NCBI GenBank assembly: GCA_037783545.1
Contig: JBBELK010000372.1
Coordinates: 1-64,000 of the forward strand
Length of the DNA: 64,000 nucleotides
Direction: 5' to 3'
DNA from: Henricia sp. BOLD:AAB3569
Lineage: Eukaryota > Echinodermata > Asteroidea > Spinulosida > Echinasteridae
The translations under genes were made by a program, and so were the position numbers. The notes under the pieces were generated by a model, which was given only the letters and a program-made list of their open reading frames with translations, did not search any database and was not told the DNA's origin. The stretch's first letter is position 1; each line of letters opens with the position of its first letter. Below are positions 56,378 through 64,000 of this stretch, piece by piece.

Positions 56378-59185
56378 TGTGCCCTATGAGATTTTCACTT
56401 AAAGCCACATTACATCATGTATACAATGACCTAAGGAAAACCTTACTGAAAGTGTTGAAAGCAATGAGATTATTTTCTTCGGTTCAAAATATGAATTGTT
56501 TGCCTGTAGGAATTTAACAACTGAGCGCTGTGAATGCATAGCAAAAAACACACTAGCTTCTTGTTGTGAAACCCTTCTGCATCTTATGTACTTGTAGCCG
56601 GAAATATACATGCTAGATAACCAACACTTCTTTATTCCGTATGTATGCATCTCCAGGAATCCATCTTCAAACGGACCAAAATATACGTGTGACAACTCCT
56701 TTGTAACATTGTACTTGGACAGGCATTTTCTTACAGTTAATACTTCGTAATATAGAAGAACTGAGGTAAATAGCACTTAATTGTTTTGAAAATTAACAAT
56801 CTTTCAAAACACAAGAACGTGAAACCAAGATGTCTTGTCTTCATCAACCGTACTATACAACAGGTCGATAGTCGAAGGTTCAGTTCTCATATTAAAAAGA
56901 GAAATTCCGACGGAATGTTTCTCCTAAAATGTGTTTTTCCGACAGGTCGTATAATACCGACAAGAAATTGTTCAGAAAAATATATACAATAGATTGCTGC
57001 TCCGATTGGTTTTATTGTAGTTTCTTCCAAAACTGCTTTTGAGCGATTTTATTTTTTAATTTGGATGCCCCAAGGCCTAATTAATATCAAACATTTTTTT
57101 CTCGAAAAAGTAATTCTTCCAAAAGAAATATTTATGATGAAATTTCGCTGGCCAAGGTGCAATTTTGTAATATAAATTACATCAAAAGAACAATTAATTT
57201 ACCATTACAATTATTTTAACATTAGAATGACTAAAAATGCGATGGCCAGGGGTATTTAATTCGTTAACATTTCTGCGCCATCAATGACTTAAACAGCCGA
57301 GAAAATCTGGACAATCTTGTCATCTTTTTATGACACGTTTGTGACGATGTAAAAATCTCGCCGAAGGTTTCATTATCTAGCGAGCCGGGGATAATAATCT
57401 CCCCGAGGACGGCCGTCGGGGGCCCCTTGAAGAGCGGCCGCGAGTCCCGCTTCAGTGCGAACCATCCTGGAGTACATGTTCTTGTTTTGCTTCCAATCGA
57501 GTGTGTATACGGTTCTGAATTTGTGTCTTTTGATCCCTAGTTAGTTAACATATTCATGAGTCTCTATAGACCAGATGGACAGTGGATCCAGAAGCTTTTG
57601 AAGGGAATTTTTTAACCATGCAAAACGACTATAAATCGGACCTTTTAAGCGGGCGTCTGATGGTCCAATCCTGTACGCGTGTGATGCAAATTTCTATCGA
57701 CATTACATTGAGGGAAAATTTTGCTTCAGATAAAAATTCTCAATAAAATTCACTCGTTTAGAAGTGGTAAAATTTATGCAGAAAATCCAATTTCCATTCA
57801 TGGAAAATTAGTCGAAACTTATCCACGACACTTGAGATTAGGCCTATTAAAATATTTTTGATTGTGCTAAAACGGATTTGGCTAAAAGGAAAGGAATATT
57901 TTATAAGCATCAGAATTAATGTATCGTAATCGCGTGAAGAACCAGCATTTTACTTGGAGGCCAACAATTAATTTATTTGTCACAATCGTTGTTTGTTTTT
58001 TTATATCTCAAACTTCGCAATTTTGTTTGGCTGCATTGCCGTTTGAAATCCCCATACCATACCGATTCCTGAGCGCTTTGTCTTGGTCCGTATCCCTTTG
58101 TATTCCCATTGTAAACGTTGTATAGAATCATGTTATATTGAATTGTTTTGGTACACAACGGGTGAATAAATGGAAGAAATAATTTAGCAAAATGTTATAT
58201 GGAGCAAAACTGTTGTAATTCATAAAAATGCAAAATCCTGCACAATTTCACAATTTTCTTTTAACAAATAGAGGAATTTCAAATTGTCATTATAAACGAG
58301 GTGATTTCTTTTGTGATAACATTTGCAAATGAAAAGACGCATGATGTAATACAATGGCTAAGCATCGAAAACGAGGTTGCCGGTGCTAATTTGAAAGTTG
58401 TTTGGTGACCGACTTTTGTGACCGATTCAATAACTTGGAAAACTCATAATTTTTTATATTCATAACACCAAGTAAATGCATCAAATTAATTTAAAGATAT
58501 AATAAAAAACAGTGAAAATATTATTTTATAGCTTGCTATAATTGTTTAACTTGTATAAGTAGCGTATAGGATGAACCTAAGTTTGAAGGGGGCACAAGGA
58601 ACTTGCGGTTTATTTATATATGCATCGGAGTGGACAGATGGAGCGCTCAGATACGCGAGTGTATACTAGATTTTGTTGCAATCAGTCATCAAGATATTTT
58701 GTAAAATATAAATGCAGATGTTCCGTGTGTCCCAAATTATTTCGTTTTAAACCATATAACTTTATAACTCCAAATTTCGGTAAGGCCCAGTGAAATTTTA
58801 TTCTGGAAAATGTCTCGTAAAGTTCATGGTTCAATCCGTTTGCTCATCTACATTTGGGCATTTGTGAAAATCTCGGGGACTAAAGGAATAAACAAGTTAT
58901 AGCTAATTGCTGTTTTAATATTAATTGAATCAGTAATTTGGAACCTTTTCTCCCGTTGAAATGTAGTTTCGAATAGGACAAAAACCGATATAATTAATCA
59001 GTCAAAACATACATGGATCTTTAAGCTACCTTAAAGATAATATACATGATTGGTAAACTGTTACAACTAGTTTTATTCCCCTGTGTGATTGAAGATATGA
59101 ATGATTAAAACCAACCTGAGCAAAAACAAGCTCCGTACTTCGTCTAACTTTTGAGAAAACAGTCAAAAAAGGGTTTGCAGTCATT
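56378..59185. other. Repeat-poor intergenic DNA
   Basis: Mostly AT-rich. A GC-rich patch at 57370-57470 (CCGGGGATAATAATCTCCCC, an inverted pair) is flanked by unusually plain sequence. No gene recognised. Plausible conserved regulatory DNA. Confidence 0.4.
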
Positions 59186-59360
59186 TCGTCCTAAAACCAC
59201 TTCGCCCTGAACCACGGCCTGTGCACGAAGTGGTTTTAGGACGAGGTGGCATTTGGGCGAGGTAGTGTTTGGACGAAGTAATTTGGGGTGAAATGGCACT
59301 TGGGCAAAGTGGTTTGGGGGCGAAATTGCACTTGGGCGAAATGGTTTTGGGGTGAATTGG
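59186..59360 (+). repeat. Degenerate tandem array of TTNGGGCGAARTGG units
   Basis: About ten imperfect units such as GGACGAAGTAATTTGGGGTG and GGGCGAAATGGTTTTGGGG on the plus strand. At least one CTAAAACCACTTCGCCC unit runs in the opposite orientation at the left edge, giving a partial fold-back. Same core as the array at 3031-3073. Confidence 0.8.
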
Positions 59361-60924
59361 ATTTACGTCTTGCGAGACGAAAAATAATTGTTTTGCTTAT
59401 TTCTCTTAACACTTCAGACAAAACCATTTCTGCCGTCATCATGTTTATATCGTGTAGGCCTAAGTTATGTGTAAATTTGTGAACATTTCTGATTCTTCGA
59501 GATACTAATCAATGTGTACTGTTTAAATCTACCAAATAATTTTAAACTATAGTTGAGATAAACTTAAAAGGACGAAGTGTTGGGTTTCAACAAGGTACAT
59601 GTAATAAGGTGAGTTGAATTTTAGTTTAAAATAAAATAAAATAAGCATTTTTATTTTTCAAACTTTTGGTCCTGCTTTAAAAAAATAAACAAGAAATATA
59701 TTGATTAACTAAATCACGGTGTTCAGTCGTGCTCTCATTCAAAGTTTGACTGTCATGAAAATTTTGCTTGAAATTAACGAAATTTTTTAAAACCAAGTTG
59801 TGTGTATACAAACTAAGGCACATTATAAAATAAGAGCAATGTCGTTTCACATTTTTGTGCGCGGCATTCGTTGTTTTAAAGAAGTAAATGTCAACGGTTG
59901 CACAAGCCTTATTGGCTTTCAGCAAATGCCTTACAACGTATATCATTATAATAATTCTTAAAAACAATAATGATCACTGTTGTTTAATAATTTTATAAAA
60001 AGTGACAAATATTAATAATCTTTAAGGCACATATGTTTGTTGGTCACATGTAAGAAAAACAGATTACAAAACATTATAACATCTTGCATATAATTTCCAG
60101 CATTCAGAAAAATAAGTAGAATTTGTTAGCAATGTTTGAGTAATAAATCATCTTTAACGTCGTGTTGCGGTTGTTTGATGCTGTTTTAGGATTCCGTATA
60201 CTATACTATACAATATATCTTATTTTAAATTCCCTGCATGAACAGAAACTTTGTAAATTTACCTTTAACCCGACTATACATCTTGCACCGATATCTGACA
60301 ACAGAACTGTGGATTTTGTTGCATGATTTATGCTTTTCGTCTAGTTTCGGCCCAAGCAAAAGCGGCACCGTTGTTTTTTTAACCGGTTGTCAGCCCTGCT
60401 TATCACGGGACTCCGAAGGCGCTGATACCCGGGGCTTCAGACCGTCGGCCACGGCCTCTAGCCCGGGTGACGGGGCCTCGGTCGCCGCAGTGTGTTTGGC
60501 GATTTAAGATGACGAGCGCCGATTGATTCCGGATTATGTCGCTGTCACGACCGAGAGTTTATCTCAGACTGTGAAATATCTCGGGATGGTGCGAACTGGC
60601 ACGTTGTCCGTTCGTCCGGCGGCCTTATACCGCGGCTGGGGTCCTCCAGGCCGGACCATCTCTTCACTTTACGGCCTAGGGAGTGACGCAAAAACACGCT
60701 TCCGTCAACATTTCGTCCATAGACAGTCTTCTCTCGTGGAGCTATAGCTATAAGAGGCGCCAAGGTTAATACCAAGATGAGAATAGATGCGAGGATTTTC
60801 GCACCAATTTGGCAGGTTGTTTTAATCTATGCAGCGAATGTGCTGTCGGTCACAATCTCATGTCATGATATAAATCATGCACGGTGATGCAGAAACGATG
60901 GAAAAATCTAAAAGATGAACTCTA
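59361..60924. other. Intergenic DNA with a CpG-rich block
   Basis: AT-rich to 60350. Then a CpG-rich block at 60350-60780 with frames on both strands (60238-60507, 60523-60747, 60545-60775 minus). No domain or splice framework seen. Confidence 0.4.
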
Positions 60925-61150
60925 AAACACTCTTGTCAAATCACATATGGTACGTTTGTGGGTGAAATTGCCAACTGAATGAGCTCTTTAAAAAAAATCA
61001 TCTGCAGATTGTTTTTTTACCATTCATTCAACACAAAAACCATACATGAATTTTTACGGTTTTTTTGCTGAAATTTCTGAAAGAAAGTTTATCAACATTC
61101 TTCAGTTATGTAATGCTGTTGTTCCTGTTTTTAAAAATTGTAATCAAATA
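60925..61150. repeat. Dispersed repeat R3, copy
   Basis: TGAAATTGCCAACTGAATG, CTGCAGATTG, ACCATTCATTCAACACAAAA and TTCTTCAGTTATGTAATGCT in order. Confidence 0.65.
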
Positions 61151-62639
61151 TATTCTTTGATAAAAAATGTTCTTTATCCGAAATGGATATTTTGCTTATT
61201 GCTTGATTATGAGTTCCCATTTTGTGCAATTCAGCCTTTGGCTGCAAAACAAGATGGAATAAAACAATAATAATAGTACTTATAATAATACATGATGTAA
61301 AAATAACTACCAACGATGTAATGGGGCTTTGACCCGGCTATCTCAAACCACAAAGGTGCCCACTTGTCCGAGTCCTTTTCTCCCCAGCCTTCTCCTTCCT
61401 ATCTCTCCAAGATTCCGTTTTCTAAAGCCTGAAATACGATTGTTATCCCTTTAAAATCTACCCCAAGGAACCGTCGTCTATATATGATTTTGTTTTGTGC
61501 TGACGTGAAGTTCCTTGCTTGCAGGCAAAAATGTGGCCATAATTTATACGTATAGCATTGCAACCAATATCCTGTTGATCTGTGCACAGAAGGTTTCCAT
61601 CACTGTACATGTATATTAATATTTTTAAAGTTCGGTAAAGCTCTCTGCAAAAACTTAGTCTGAATTCACCAATAATTTCAGGACCCTCCTAAAAATATAT
61701 ACCTTCTTTCTCTTGTTCAATTCTAAGATGCATCAACCCAAGTGTTAATTTTATTTCTCAAGGAAAAAACCTCAAGACGTGTCGACCTGGAAAATCTCTC
61801 CACAGAAGTCTCCCGCAGAAGGTCCCTCCTCTTGATGATTTCTGGCGCCCGGTGTTTCACCAAAACATCTCCTGCAGGAAACCCAGAAATAAATCGCTCA
61901 GAGAAGCAAATCACAAACCGCAAATTTCCCAGGACTCTTTTCCGGCACTCGCTGTAGACCCCAGGTCTTGACAAAAAACAGGAGCAAGTTTATTCCCTGA
62001 CTCCCTTCCAATTTCAAGTAGGTGCAAATTTTGCGAGCCTGGCTCATTTCTGATAGCCCCTTTTTAATTTGAGCATAGTGTTGAGCCACACGTATCAGAA
62101 ATGAGCCATTACAAATCAGGAACATTCTTCGCAGTTTCGGTTATGTAAAAATGATGGTTCGGATTGAGAGCTCTTTTAATGCAAACATATTTTGAAGTGT
62201 GATAAAAACCATTTTGACAACTTTGCTTTAATGGAAACAAGAAAAAGAATTATGTCTTTGGTATTGATTGCAAGATTTTTAGTTTTCGAGACAATGCATG
62301 TGCCCGCGTTCAGAATTTAGTAGCACCGTGCATCACCACTTTGCAAAAATCAGCTATGAATTTTTCGCACTTTAGAAAATTGCAATGTTTAGGCCTAACT
62401 CATCGCCGCAAAGTTTTTATTTCGGATATGTGCGAAGCCAGCGATTATAAATGTCTACCTTCTTGGCCCAATTGGGCTGTAGTTTAAGTCCATCACAAGT
62501 TACTGAAGATCGCCAAACGTCAATTTTAAAAGGCTCGTTGCATCGTTTGCAAATGAATTTGTTTTGAAAAATTTCAAAAACAAAAGCATTACATATTACA
62601 TATCTAAAGAATAATATTGATAAACTGCCTTGTGGAAAT
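61151..62639. other. AT-rich intergenic DNA
   Basis: No gene recognised. The frame at 61723-61974 (minus) and its plus-strand partner at 61742-61957 have no domain. Confidence 0.45.
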
Positions 62640-62840
62640 TTCAGCCACATAGATGCAGTAATACTTCAGAAAACTTTAAAAATTTAAACATGGTTTATGT
62701 GCTGAATGAATGGTATACCATTTTTGCACGGGGAAAATCATTTGGTGTTTGTTATCATTGCTATATCAACACTTTTTAGTCGAGTTTTTCATGTCAACTC
62801 ATGAAGAAGAATTGTGGTCAGTGCAAATGATTAAATGGGG
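62640..62840. repeat. Dispersed repeat R3, reversed copy
   Basis: ATGCAGTAATACTTCAGAAA, GTTATCATTGCTATATCAAC and GTCAACTCATGAAGAAGAAT mirror the R3 long copy. Confidence 0.6.
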
Positions 62841-64000
62841 CTTTAAGTCGTTACCTTTTTATACATAATTCACTATAATACCAAACAAAAAGACCGAAAT
62901 ATGTTATAACTGCAGGCGAATAATACAAGTCATCTAGTCTGAGCCATTGGGTGAAATTATGGTGCACGGTGTCTTGCCATTTTCAAGAAAGTGAAATTTA
63001 CGTATCTATTTAACACTTGACTTCTTGAAAATTGATAGCCTGTTGCCTTTTCTCTCGGGTTTTTAAATCCCTCGGGAAAGAAAATCCATCTTTTTCTAAA
63101 AAAAACAAAAGACGTATTGTTGATTCAAAACTTGAATAGTAGTTACTTATTAAAAAAACACAATTGTGCTTGCGTCGTGCGTTCAGATGCAGCAAGTGCA
63201 GCAAAATAAACTTAAAAAGCTGGACAACATGACATCTTCATTTCAGCGCAAACCTCGAAGAGTGAGAAATAACATTCTTGCACGATCAGATTCATTACAA
63301 AAAGTTACTGAAACCATACATTGGCATTTACAACTGACCTATTTGTGCTGTTTCTGTTTCAAACATTTTCAAGACAGTAGTGGTTTAGCTTACGGCTCTG
63401 CCACACCTTCGCTGTGTCGCCGATTCGGCAGTACGTGATTTGACCATGAATAGTTCCTAGCCGGACACGAAAGCTAACGCAATCTAGCCTATATTGTGCC
63501 AGATTGTCATTTCTGTGCCCACTCGAGCATCGCCTGAATTAATCGACTTCATTATAGCCCATGACGTGAGGGAGGGAACACTTTGTGATAGCGGATCCAT
63601 ATTTCAAACGGCTTTTAAATTTTTAACGAGCACGCTGCCGGCTGGGACAGCAGCGCGCGAAGCTGGGGTCCGCTCTGCCGTCATTTGGCCGTTCCGCACC
63701 GCGGTGTTTCCCCGGCCACGCCGCGCTAGCTTCGATGAGCCGCGACCCCCACGGCGGCCCCGCTCCCAGCGGTACTAATGAATAGATGATTACGCACTTT
63801 GGATGAAATTTGCGCCTCCCGGAGGAACGAATGCGACACGCCGCAAATGCTTGTCTTGTTTCCCGGCACAACTCCTCGTCATTCGGGACTTTGCAGGAGT
63901 TATCAGACGTGCGAATCAAGAGACCCCACTGCTGTGGTGTTTTTGATTTTAATCCTGTGCTCTGCTTCAGATTTCAGACTTAAAAATTCCCGCGATAGAC
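62841..64000. other. Intergenic DNA ending in a CpG-rich block
   Basis: AT-rich to 63400. From about 63600 it is CpG-rich with overlapping frames on both strands (63494-63778 plus, 63623-63919 minus). Could be the edge of a neighbouring gene or a regulatory island; the window ends before this can be judged. Confidence 0.35.

Overview
The window looks like nuclear DNA of an invertebrate deuterostome. An echinoderm is my best guess, from the repeat types (for example short transposons ending GGGGCCAATTTCATAGAG and abundant TAGGCCTA words) and from the gene; amphioxus or a hemichordate cannot be excluded from sequence alone. Composition is AT-rich, there are no bacterial-style operons, and one convincing protein-coding gene is visible in 64 kb.

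That gene is an Sp6-9 group zinc-finger transcription factor (Sp8/Sp9-like) on the + strand. Its main coding exon is 4422-5840, preceded by a clear splice acceptor. Codons upstream of the obvious ATG at 4455 continue the conserved vertebrate SP8/SP9 N-terminus in frame, so the real start probably lies in a tiny upstream exon. The best candidate is 3680-3706, which ends at a consensus donor in the matching phase and leaves a 715-bp intron. A CCAAT box and two CACGTG E-boxes lie just upstream. Polyadenylation signals follow at 5865, 5926 and 6622.

The rest (about 6.7-64 kb) is a gene desert of the kind that often flanks developmental regulators. It is littered with non-autonomous DNA transposons, tRNA-derived SINEs and tandem arrays. 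The clusters at 10.3-13.2, 18.5-23.9, 27.5-29.3, 35.0-36.2, 38.2-38.5, 41.7-46.8 and 51-56.4 kb are repeat-dense. About 29.5-35 kb, 36.2-41.7 kb, 46.8-51.1 kb and 56.4-64 kb are repeat-poor and hold CpG-rich blocks (16.4, 30.2-31.2, 37.0-37.5, 43.0-43.7, 47.9-48.55, 57.4, 60.35-60.8, 63.6-63.9 kb) in which I recognise no gene; conserved regulatory DNA is the likeliest content.

The most interesting material is in the mobile DNA. (i) A ~0.8-kb element duplicates TTAA on insertion. It is present in three copies, one sitting inside a second palindromic element whose uninterrupted paralogue elsewhere in the window shows the exact empty site. It carries an internal 20-22-bp palindrome in which two positions have changed in a compensatory way between copies. 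(ii) A fold-back element is built from inverted arrays of a CCGGAAAACA-type satellite. (iii) A CpG-rich 595-bp unit with TA-flanked inverted repeats is inserted in an AT-rich transposon. (iv) There are two- and three-layer insertion nests. (v) Several distinct TA-flanked MITE families share a terminal module ending in a YY1-like GCGGCCATNTTG word.
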